NCBI GenBank assembly: GCA_011330685.1
Contig: DRPV01000118.1
Span: 1-42,361, forward strand
Direction of reading: 5' to 3'
Source: Desulfobacterales bacterium
GTDB lineage: Bacteria > Desulfobacterota > Desulfobulbia > Desulfobulbales > VMSU01
DNA length: 42,361 nucleotides
Below, one piece after another: positions 29,450 to 37,928 of this stretch (position 1 is the first letter of the stretch; every line of letters starts with the position of its first letter). A program made the position numbers and the translations under genes. The notes under the pieces are model-generated. The model saw only the letters and a list, made by a program, of their open reading frames with translations, was not told where the DNA came from and made no database searches.

Positions 29450-31651
29450 ATGCGGCGGCCTGTCTTTCGATCTATTAAAAGTAAATTGTTTTTTATCATT
29501 GCCGGAACTGCCAGCGGCGCTGTTCTTGCCGTGGCCTTTTTGTGTTATTGGCAGATTTGCTCCATTTACCGGCAGGCATATCGGGCCGATCTTTTAAATC
29601 AGGCCGCTATTGTCGGAGCCAATAGTCAGGCCGCTCTGTCCTTTGGTATTCCGGAAGACGCGCGGGATATTCTTGCCACCCTGGGGCATCGGCCATCCAT
29701 AATCGGGGCCGCTATTTTTGACAATTACGGCAAACGACTGGCCGCCTTTGGCGCCTTAAAACAGACTTCATTGCTGCGGGGCGATTTTCTAAAGGTGAGG
29801 TATGATATTAATCGGCTGGGCAAGGCCCTGGGGCATATAGAGCTTTGGGATAATATGCGCCCCATCGCGATATTTAAGACTCGGGCAATCATCTCTCTTG
29901 CCCTGGTATCAGTATTGCTGATAACGATATGCGTACTTATTGCCGGTAAACTTTGCCAGGTTATCACTCGGCCCGCTATGGAACTAACCGCCCTCACCAC
30001 CCGGATTGCCGCTGATGGAGATTATGACCTTCGGGCCGTGGTTGGTGCTGATGATGAGATAGGCCTGCTGGCTCGTTCGTTTAACACCATGCTGGATACC
30101 ATTGCCGCACGCAGCGAGCGTCTGCGGACAAGTGAACGGCGATTCCGCCTTCTGGTTGAGCAGGGGGTCGACGCCTTCTTCCTCCATGATATGAAAGGGC
30201 GTTTTGTCGATGTTAATCAGCAGGCCTGTCTTAGTCTTGGTTACAGCAGGGAAGAGTTGTTGAATATGACGGTGGCTGATGTGGAGGCCGATCCAGCCAG
30301 CCGTCAGGCTGGTGAAAAAATTTGGGACAGGCCTGATCCTGGTCAGCCGTTAATGGTTGAAGGCCGGCATAGACGTCGAGACGGCAGTACCTTTCCGGTG
30401 GAGGTGCGCCTGGGGGTTTTTGAAGACAGTGGGCGCCATTATATTATGGGGCTGGCCCGTGATATAAGCGAGAGGATGAATGCCCTTAAAGATAAGCATA
30501 CCTTGGAGCTTCAGATACAGCAGGCCCAGAAAATGGAGGCTATTGGTACCCTGGCCGGCGGCATTGCCCATGACTTTAATAATATCCTAACTGCCATAAT
30601 GGGATATTGTGAACTGGCCATCCTTGAGGTTGAAAAAAATACCCCTCTGTATGGTCATTTGCAACAGGTCAAGCAGGCCGGTAAGCGGGCTATCGGTTTG
30701 ATACGCCAGATTCTGACCTTTAGCCGGAAGAATTACCAAGAGGTCAGCCCCCTGCAGATTTCGTTAATTGTCAAGGAGGCCTTGAAATTATTGCGGGCCT
30801 CAATCCCCACTACCATTGATATCAGGCAGGATATTCAGACCGAGGCCATGGTACTGGCTGATCCGACCCAGATTCATCAGGTGATGATGAATATCTGCAC
30901 CAATGCTTATTATGCCATGGCCGACAGCGGTGGTACGCTTACGATATCCTTAAAGGAGGTTGATTATGACCGGCCAGTTAATGATGCCGGTGAGGAGGTA
31001 CCGCCCGGTCGTTATGTGGTGCTGACCATAACTGATACCGGCCCCGGTATGAGCAGGGAAACTCGAAAGCGTATTTTTGAGCCCTATTTTACAACTAAGG
31101 AGAAGGGCAAAGGCACCGGACTGGGGCTGGCCGTGGTGCATGGTATTATCGAGTCCTGTCATGGCCGGATCGGGGTTTATAGTGAACCTGGACACGGTAC
31201 TACCTTTAATATATATTTACCGGCTCTTAACGGTGATCCTGAACAGCTGCTGGTGGAAAAGAATGACGAAAGTGAATTACACGCCCGACAGGCGGAAAGG
31301 GTGGTCTTTGTGGATGATGAGGAGGCTATTCGTGATCTCGCGGTGCAGTTTCTGACCCAGGCCGGTTACAGAGTCACGACCTTTACAAATGGTCTTGAGG
31401 CCTGGGAGGCAATGAGGACTGATATTACGGCCTGGGATCTCCTTATTACCGATTTGACCATGCCGGAGATGGTTGGCAGTCAACTCGCCTCTCTGGTTAA
31501 GACAATGCGAAACGATTTACCGGTTATTATATGTTCCGGCAATAACGCAGAGGTAAACGGTAGTCATAATAAAGGAATTATATATGCCCATAAGCCTCTG
31601 AGCCGGCGAAAATTTCTGGCTCTAACGGCCCAGGCCCTTAGAAAATCGTAA
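29450..31651 (+). CDS. Hybrid sensor kinase: CHASE8-like sensor, HAMP, PAS, HisKA, HATPase, REC
   Basis: [35 protein letters not shown] (CHASE8-like); [36 protein letters not shown]...[14 protein letters not shown]. Confidence 0.92.
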   Translation: MRRPVFRSIKSKLFFIIAGTASGAVLAVAFLCYWQICSIYRQAYRADLLNQAAIVGANSQAALSFGIPEDARDILATLGHRPSIIGAAIFDNYGKRLAAFGALKQTSLLRGDFLKVRYDINRLGKALGHIELWDNMRPIAIFKTRAIISLALVSVLLITICVLIAGKLCQVITRPAMELTALTTRIAADGDYDLRAVVGADDEIGLLARSFNTMLDTIAARSERLRTSERRFRLLVEQGVDAFFLHDMKGRFVDVNQQACLSLGYSREELLNMTVADVEADPASRQAGEKIWDRPDPGQPLMVEGRHRRRDGSTFPVEVRLGVFEDSGRHYIMGLARDISERMNALKDKHTLELQIQQAQKMEAIGTLAGGIAHDFNNILTAIMGYCELAILEVEKNTPLYGHLQQVKQAGKRAIGLIRQILTFSRKNYQEVSPLQISLIVKEALKLLRASIPTTIDIRQDIQTEAMVLADPTQIHQVMMNICTNAYYAMADSGGTLTISLKEVDYDRPVNDAGEEVPPGRYVVLTITDTGPGMSRETRKRIFEPYFTTKEKGKGTGLGLAVVHGIIESCHGRIGVYSEPGHGTTFNIYLPALNGDPEQLLVEKNDESELHARQAERVVFVDDEEAIRDLAVQFLTQAGYRVTTFTNGLEAWEAMRTDITAWDLLITDLTMPEMVGSQLASLVKTMRNDLPVIICSGNNAEVNGSHNKGIIYAHKPLSRRKFLALTAQALRKS

Positions 31652-31862
31652 CCGTCCACCTGCACCCCATCTTCGTCCGTTTCGGCCCCCTCACGTACAA
31701 CGGGTCGGAGTCTACGCTTCGCTCCGCTTACCTGCTTCGGAGGCCGAAACGAACGAGGTAAGCGAAGACTCCGAGCTGGGGCACATCCGGAGTCTTCGCT
31801 TTCCTGAACGGTTACAGTTTATACGAGTTGAGGGTAATTTGTTGCCTCTGGTGAACGGTTAC
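31648..31862 (-). repeat. Dispersed modular palindromic repeat, copy E (expanded)
   Basis: gtaaccgtccacctgcaccccatcttcgtccgtttcggcc...cctgaacggttacagtttatacgagttgagggtaatttgttgcctctggtgaacggttac. Confidence 0.85.
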
Positions 31863-31896
31863 AGAAAACCAGAGTCCGGGCCGGATGGAAAAAATA

Positions 31897-32148
31897 TCAG
31901 CTCTTGAGGGTTGAGCCTAAATCTTTAACCTTATCAACCTTTTCTTTGACAGCGGCAGCCTCTTTGAGGCCGGGGATATTCTCCTCCAGCACGTTTTTGC
32001 CGCCTTCTTCCACGTCATTGAGTCCGGTTTTGAAGGCGCGAATGCCTTTGCCTAATCCGGCGCCGAGCTCAGGTAATTTTTTACCGCCAAATACCAGAAA
32101 GGCGATTCCCAGTATAACAATTAATTCCGGTGTGCCTAATCCAAACAT
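31897..32148 (-). CDS. tatA: TatA/E-family twin-arginine translocase subunit
   Basis: MFGLGTPELIVILGIAFLVFGGKKLPELGAGLGKGIRAFKTG. Confidence 0.93.
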   Translation of the reverse strand: MFGLGTPELIVILGIAFLVFGGKKLPELGAGLGKGIRAFKTGLNDVEEGGKNVLEENIPGLKEAAAVKEKVDKVKDLGSTLKS

Positions 32149-32182
32149 AGCTTACTCCTTATCTTTTTGGCCTGAGAAAAGG

Positions 32183-32368
32183 TCAGGCCTTGTGTTCTGG
32201 TTCGTTGTCTTCTATCTTTTCGGGTTTATCGTCCTTCTTGCTGGCATCTTTGAAGTTTTTGATTCCCTTACCGATTCCGGAGCCGATCTCTGGTAGCTTA
32301 CCGGCTCCAAATATTATGACTATAATGACCAGGATTACTAATAATTCCGGCATGCCGAGTCCAAACAT
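32183..32368 (-). CDS. tatA: Second TatA/E-family twin-arginine translocase subunit
   Basis: [43 protein letters not shown] track start (32497) reads into repeat copy F, trimmed to ATG at 32368. Confidence 0.92.
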   Translation of the reverse strand: MFGLGMPELLVILVIIVIIFGAGKLPEIGSGIGKGIKNFKDASKKDDKPEKIEDNEPEHKA

Positions 32369-32401
32369 AACGCTTATCTCCTGGTTACGTACCGTTTTTA
32401 T

Positions 32402-32554
32402 GTAACCGTCCAAATGCACCCCATCTTCGTCCGTTTCGCCCCCCTCACGTACAGCGGGTACGCTTCGGAGGCCGAAACGAACGAACCTGGGGCACATTTG
32501 AACGGTTACAGTTTACGAGTTGAGGGTAATTTGTTGCCTCTGCTAAACGGTTAC
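32402..32554 (-). repeat. Dispersed modular palindromic repeat, copy F (long form)
   Basis: gtaaccgtccaaatgcaccccatcttcgtccgtttcg...cgaaacgaacgaacctggggcacatttgaacggttac + agtttacgagttgagggtaatttgttgcctctgctaaacggttac. Confidence 0.87.
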
Positions 32555-32717
32555 GTTTTTATTATTGATTAGCCCTTTACCCACTAATCCGTTTATGCAA
32601 TAATAGCCACAATTATCATTTTAGGCAATATTAAACTCATAGAAATAAAATCAGTATGGCAGTTTTATTTAGTTTTGCGCCCATAGGCTCAAAGTTACTA
32701 AATTCAGGTAAAAAATA

Positions 32718-33770
32718 ATGAATATAAATGACTGGCTTCCTGTCTTCACTCAGCATGATATTATAATTAAGAGATTTATTATCCTGGCCTGTTACGCCTT
32801 ATTGGCCAAGGCCGTTGATATCTTTATTAACCGGGTCTTAGGACGGCTGGTTAGATTGTCAAAGATGGAATTTGACGATGAGATTTTAGGGATTATCCAC
32901 AGCCCGATTTATTGGACGGTATTCTGTCTTGGTATTCTGCACGCTGGTTCCATTGCCCCCCTGCCGCCGCCCTGGGAGATAGTGCTGCCTGGTGCCGCTA
33001 AATCTGTCATTGTGGTTATCTGGTCGGTTACCGCCCTGAAAATTATTCAGCTTACCCTGCGCCAGAAAACGCTGGAGACCTTGCTGCGCCGCCGGATTCC
33101 AGCCACCGCCTTTAATATTATCACCAAAATATTGCGGATTTTTCTTATTATTCTCGCGATAGCCTGGCTTCTCGGGGTCTGGCAGGTGGATCTTACCCCG
33201 TTCTTTGCCTCGGCTGGAATCGCGGGTATAGCCGTGGCTATGGCTGCCAAGGACTCTCTCGCTAATTTTTTCGGGGGGTTAAGTATATTCATGGACAATA
33301 TATTCAAGGAGGGAGACTATATCGTTCTTGATAGCGGTGAGCGGGGTGAGGTGATGGAGGTCGGTATGCGCTCAACCCGCATCAAGACCCGTGACGATAT
33401 TCTGATTACTATTCCTAATTCCATTTTAGCCAATACCAAAGTCATTAATGAGAGCGCCCCTATCCCCAGATTCAGAATAAAAATTCCGGTGGGAGTGGCC
33501 TATGGCAGCAACCCGGAGGTAGTGGGAGAACTTTTGCTGGGGGTGGCCGCCAGAAGTTCATTGGTGAGTAAGGCACCTGGCGTTGAATCGCGGGTACGTT
33601 TCAGGTCAATGGGGCCGTCCTCTCTTGATTTTGAACTGCTCTGCTGGGTGGATGATCCCCGTGACAAGGGCAAGGCGGCTCATAAACTTCTGACTGCCAT
33701 TTACCAGGCTTTGACTGAGGCCGGAATCAGTATTCCTTTTCCCCAAATGGATGTGCATATCATAAACTGA
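32718..33770 (+). CDS. MscS-family mechanosensitive channel
   Basis: FASAGIAGIAVAMAAKDSLANFFGGLSIFMDNIFKEGDYIVLDSGERGEVMEVGMRSTRIKTRDDILITIPNS. Confidence 0.94.
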   Translation: MNINDWLPVFTQHDIIIKRFIILACYALLAKAVDIFINRVLGRLVRLSKMEFDDEILGIIHSPIYWTVFCLGILHAGSIAPLPPPWEIVLPGAAKSVIVVIWSVTALKIIQLTLRQKTLETLLRRRIPATAFNIITKILRIFLIILAIAWLLGVWQVDLTPFFASAGIAGIAVAMAAKDSLANFFGGLSIFMDNIFKEGDYIVLDSGERGEVMEVGMRSTRIKTRDDILITIPNSILANTKVINESAPIPRFRIKIPVGVAYGSNPEVVGELLLGVAARSSLVSKAPGVESRVRFRSMGPSSLDFELLCWVDDPRDKGKAAHKLLTAIYQALTEAGISIPFPQMDVHIIN

Positions 33771-33933
33771 TAATTTCATCATGATAATCAACAATATTAC
33801 GGGTACCAACTAAAAAATATATATCTCCTTGCTTTTTCGCTCTTTCTATTCGTATAATTTTGTAATTGAGGCAGCGGCCTGGTTCCCGTCAGCGGCCAGC
33901 GGTGTTCTTTATTAAAAACGAGGTGGTATTATA

Positions 33934-35583
33934 ATGTTTAAATCTATTAGTGTCAGCAGTCGTCTTATTATCGTTACCTGTCTCTTGTTAAGCTTTGCCC
34001 TGGGTACCGGACTCATGGGTTTGAAGGGCATGCGGGACAATAACCTTGTTTTGTCCTCGGTTTATAAGTATGAGCTCAGCCCCTTGAACGACCTGCGGGC
34101 TTTAGATATTCTCGCGCATAACGGCCTGGTACGGCCCGTTGATCGGCTGCTTTTTAAGCAGATCAGCTGGGATCAATGTCTGATAAGGGTCAATAAAAGC
34201 ATTCACGAGATGAATAAGCGCTGGCGTTCTCTGCGGCAAATCAAGATAACGGATGCTGATTGGCTTAAGGATCTTATTCCGCTGGCCAATCTTTCAAAAC
34301 AGGCCCTTGACCGCCTGTCCGTTATCCTGCAGGATCAGGATCGTGCCAAACTGGATGTTTTCTCGGATAAGGTGCTGGTTCCATTGGCTGACCGGTATTC
34401 CGAGGTAACGGAAAGTTTGACGCAAAACCGACTAACGGCCATGAATAGGCAGTATCAAGAGGCCCAGCGCCATTACCAGTGGGCTCGTAATGTCTTTATT
34501 CTGTCGTTAATCCTTGGGGCCGTGATTGCCGGGATTATGATTTTTATGCTTATCAGCAGTATTAATAAACCATTAGTTGAGATGGCCAGGGCCGTGAAAA
34601 GGTTGATGAATGGTGATTTCAGCCATCGCCTGTCCTATGACGGTGATGATGAATTCGGAATCTTGATTAAAGGGTTTAACAAAACGATGGATGACCTTGG
34701 CAGCTTGATTGCCACCGTTGAAAAGTCAGGCATTCAGGTGACAAGCTCCATTACCGAGATTGCCGCCTCGGCCAAGCAGCAGGAGGCAACGGTTAACGAG
34801 CATGCCGCTACCTCAAACGAGATTGCCGCCTCTACCACGGAGATTGCCGCCACCTCGGAGAATCTCATGGATACCATGTCCAAGGTCACGGATATGGTAC
34901 ACAATACCACCATGGCTGCTTCGCAAAGTCATAAGCGGGTACAGAATATTAATCGAATCATGAAGAAGATGGAAAACGCCGTGAATTCCATTGTCGGCAA
35001 GCTCTCCATCCTCAATGATAAGGCCGATAATATCGCTCTGGTTACCAAGACTATTAACAAAATTGCCGATCAGACCAATCTACTTTCGTTAAACGCCGCC
35101 ATTGAGGCGGAAAAGGCCGGCGAGTACGGCGCCGGTTTCTCGGTGGTCTCCTCGGAGATAAGGCGGCTGGCCGATCAGACGGCGGTGGCCACCTTTGATA
35201 TAGAGCAGACGGTAAACGAGGTGCAGGCGGCAGTTAACAGCGGGGTGATGAGTATCGAGAAATTTGCCGATAATGTTCATCGTGGTTTCTCCGATATCCA
35301 GATAAGCTCCAATCAGATATCTGAAGTCATCAGTCAGGTTGAGGCCCTGCGGCCCCCCATTGAGACGGTGAATGAGGGAATTGAGGCCCAGTTTATGGGA
35401 GCTAAGCAGATCAGCGAGGCCGTTGGGCAGTTAAATGAGGCGGCTCAGCAGATCGCCGAGACGGTGGGGCAGAGCAGCTCTGCCATTGAGCAGTTAAGTA
35501 TGGCCACTGACACCCTGCGCAACAGCGTCTCACAATTCAATCTCAAGGGCGGCTCACCGCCGCCTGATTCGTCTGTCTCCTGA
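33934..35583 (+). CDS. wspA: WspA-like methyl-accepting chemotaxis protein
   Basis: Two TM segments around a 4-helix-bundle-like domain, [54 protein letters not shown]. Confidence 0.88.
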   Translation: MFKSISVSSRLIIVTCLLLSFALGTGLMGLKGMRDNNLVLSSVYKYELSPLNDLRALDILAHNGLVRPVDRLLFKQISWDQCLIRVNKSIHEMNKRWRSLRQIKITDADWLKDLIPLANLSKQALDRLSVILQDQDRAKLDVFSDKVLVPLADRYSEVTESLTQNRLTAMNRQYQEAQRHYQWARNVFILSLILGAVIAGIMIFMLISSINKPLVEMARAVKRLMNGDFSHRLSYDGDDEFGILIKGFNKTMDDLGSLIATVEKSGIQVTSSITEIAASAKQQEATVNEHAATSNEIAASTTEIAATSENLMDTMSKVTDMVHNTTMAASQSHKRVQNINRIMKKMENAVNSIVGKLSILNDKADNIALVTKTINKIADQTNLLSLNAAIEAEKAGEYGAGFSVVSSEIRRLADQTAVATFDIEQTVNEVQAAVNSGVMSIEKFADNVHRGFSDIQISSNQISEVISQVEALRPPIETVNEGIEAQFMGAKQISEAVGQLNEAAQQIAETVGQSSSAIEQLSMATDTLRNSVSQFNLKGGSPPPDSSVS

Positions 35584-35585
35584 AA

Positions 35586-36056
35586 ATGCTGCTGGTCTTA
35601 TTCAATATAGGGGTAGAGCGTTTTGCCCTTTCCTGCCATGCCGTGGTGGAAATTTTACCTTTTCTGCGCCTCAAGGAGGCCTCACCCCGTTGCGAAGAGA
35701 TAAGCGGTTTGATAAATTACCGGGGCCGGCCGCTACCGGTTCTGGATCTGCGAAGGCATTTTGCCGGCTCTCCCTGCTGCCAAGGTCTGAGCAGCAGAAT
35801 TATTGTCGTTAATTATCAGGATGAGCGGGCTTTGGGCCGCCGGGAGAGATATCTGGGGCTGTTGGCGGAGAAGGTCACCGAAACGGTCGTGGCGGCAGAT
35901 GAATTGTTAGAGGCCTGTCTCCAGCGCGCGGCTGGAGAATTAAAGGCCAAACATTACTTAGACGCCAATCTCGTGGGTCGGGAGCTGGTGCAGTGGTTTG
36001 ATCCCCAGGCGGAGATATTGGCCATTCTTGGTGATCGGCTGGATCTGCTGCCATGA
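35586..36056 (+). CDS. wspB: WspB-like CheW-domain protein
   Basis: CheW-like fold: CHAVVEILPFLRLKEAS...ISGLINYRGRPLPVLDLRRHF; start directly after wspA. Confidence 0.85.
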   Translation: MLLVLFNIGVERFALSCHAVVEILPFLRLKEASPRCEEISGLINYRGRPLPVLDLRRHFAGSPCCQGLSSRIIVVNYQDERALGRRERYLGLLAEKVTETVVAADELLEACLQRAAGELKAKHYLDANLVGRELVQWFDPQAEILAILGDRLDLLP

Positions 36057-37255
36057 CCAAAAGCAGTCATAATATTCTGGAGGATAAATTACGGCGGGCC
36101 ATGGGGATTGATTTACAGACCGTGGGTCATAATTCTCTCCGCAACGCGATTGCCAGGCGTATGCGGGTTCTTGGTATAAAAGAGAGACGGCAGTATTACG
36201 AATTGACCGACCGCAGCGCGGCAGAGTTAAATGAATTAATTGATGAGGTAGCTGTTAATGAGACTTGGTTCTTTCGGGATAATACGCCATTTTTGGTTCT
36301 GCAGCGTTACGCCCGCAATTGGTTGAAGAGGGGCCGGGGGTCATGTCTAAGGATATTAAGCGTCCCCTGCGCCAGCGGTGAGGAGCCATATTCCATCGCT
36401 ATTGCCCTGCTGGAGGCCGGGGTTAATGGTCTGTTGTTCAAAATTGATGCCATAGACATCAGTTATCGGGCTCTGCGTCTGGCCCGCCGGGGTATTTACG
36501 GCCGTAATTCCTTCCGGGGCCGCAATAATTTTTTTCAGCGGAAATATTTTCAAAAAACCAAGGCCGGTTATGTAATTGCCAAACATATAAGGCATCCGGT
36601 TAATTTTGTGCGGGCTAATATTTTAGATACCAATCTCCCCATTTTAAACAATCGCTATGATATTATATTCTGCCGTAATTTATTAATTTATCTTGATAAA
36701 GATAATCAAAAACTGGTGGTGTCAATCCTGGATAAACTGCTGGTTCCCGAGGGCCTGATTTTTACGGGTCATGCCGAGCCGGGGGCCTTTGCCGACAGCG
36801 TTTTTATTCCGGCACCCTATCCAAAGGCCTTTGCCCTGACCAGGCGGAGTGCTACGGACTGTAAACCTGATCAGCTTAGTTGTGACCGGCAGGTCTTTCC
36901 GCCTCCTCTGCCGGTTCAGCCGTTATGGTTCACGGAGTTAGATGCTGTTCGAGATCTGGCCGATACCGGTCAGCATGAGGAGGCCATGGAGTGTTGTGAA
37001 CAATATATCCGTCGGCACGGCCCGGATAAGGAGGCCTATTTTCTCATGGGGATGATTCTGGCGGATATGGATGAACCCCGGTTAGCCATTCGTATGCTGA
37101 AGAAGGCCGTATATCTTGATCCTGATCTTGTTAAGGCCATTGACATGTTAGCCCTTCTTTACAAGGGGCTTGGAGATGATAACAATTACCGGGTTTTTAA
37201 ACAGCGGGCTCAGCGGGTCACGGCCCGTAATCAGTCTGCCGGGAAGGGTAAGTGA
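36053..37255 (+). CDS. wspC: WspC-like CheR methyltransferase with C-terminal TPR region
   Basis: VNETWFFRDNTPF, RILSVPCASGEEPYSIAIALLEAG, YDIIFCRNLLIYLD, GHAEP; TPR-like C-terminus. ATGA overlap with wspB. Confidence 0.92.
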   Translation: MTKSSHNILEDKLRRAMGIDLQTVGHNSLRNAIARRMRVLGIKERRQYYELTDRSAAELNELIDEVAVNETWFFRDNTPFLVLQRYARNWLKRGRGSCLRILSVPCASGEEPYSIAIALLEAGVNGLLFKIDAIDISYRALRLARRGIYGRNSFRGRNNFFQRKYFQKTKAGYVIAKHIRHPVNFVRANILDTNLPILNNRYDIIFCRNLLIYLDKDNQKLVVSILDKLLVPEGLIFTGHAEPGAFADSVFIPAPYPKAFALTRRSATDCKPDQLSCDRQVFPPPLPVQPLWFTELDAVRDLADTGQHEEAMECCEQYIRRHGPDKEAYFLMGMILADMDEPRLAIRMLKKAVYLDPDLVKAIDMLALLYKGLGDDNNYRVFKQRAQRVTARNQSAGKGK

Positions 37256-37262
37256 GTGAGAT

Positions 37263-37928
37263 ATGCCTGAACGTGATATAGATGATTGCTGGAACCGCAT
37301 TGGCGAGCGGGCGGATAAAAAAATCCGCTGTCACCGTTTAAAGGAGTTATTTCTCTGCCGCAACTGCCCGCATTTTATTGCCGCGGCCCGGCTCCTCCTT
37401 GACCGGCCCCTGCCGGATGAATATCAGGCTCAACTCACTGAGGAATATGAGCAGCCAATTGCCAAGCCGTTAAAACACGGCAAAACCACCTTTGTATTCA
37501 GGGCTGGATATGAATGGCTGGGACTGCGGGCCTCGCTGATTAACGAGGTGGTGAATATGGGCCCCATACACTCCATACCTCACAAGAGCAGCCGCATATT
37601 CAGGGGGATTGTTAATGTTCGGGGTCGTCTTGAAATATGTGTGTCCGTGGGTGGGGTACTGCGTTTGGAACCTGCTTCCCAACCCCCCAGAGCGGCCTCG
37701 CCGGAGCGCCTTGTAGTGGTGGTCAAGGGAGGGCGGAGTGTGGTTTTTCCGGTGAGTGAGGTTCTGGGGCCGGTACAATACGAGCAAGATGATATTTTGC
37801 CCCTGCCCATTACCATATCAGGCTCTAAGGCCGTTTATACAAAGGGTATTCTCCATTATGATGACAAGGAAATAGGTCTTCTTGACGATGTTTTGCTTTT
37901 TCGTATTTTGATCAGGAATCTGGCATGA
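37263..37928 (+). CDS. wspD: WspD-like CheW-domain protein
   Basis: N-terminal Cys-containing stretch, then CheW region SLINEVVNMGPIHSIPHKSSRIFRGIVNVRGRLEICVSVGGVL. Confidence 0.87.
   Translation: MPERDIDDCWNRIGERADKKIRCHRLKELFLCRNCPHFIAAARLLLDRPLPDEYQAQLTEEYEQPIAKPLKHGKTTFVFRAGYEWLGLRASLINEVVNMGPIHSIPHKSSRIFRGIVNVRGRLEICVSVGGVLRLEPASQPPRAASPERLVVVVKGGRSVVFPVSEVLGPVQYEQDDILPLPITISGSKAVYTKGILHYDDKEIGLLDDVLLFRILIRNLA

Noticed and set aside
33771-33933. Minus-strand frame reading NYKIIRIERAKKQGDIYFLVGTRNIVDYHDEIISL upstream of the wsp cluster
   Set aside because: Short, no clear start and no family recognised; possible gene remnant but too weak to call.
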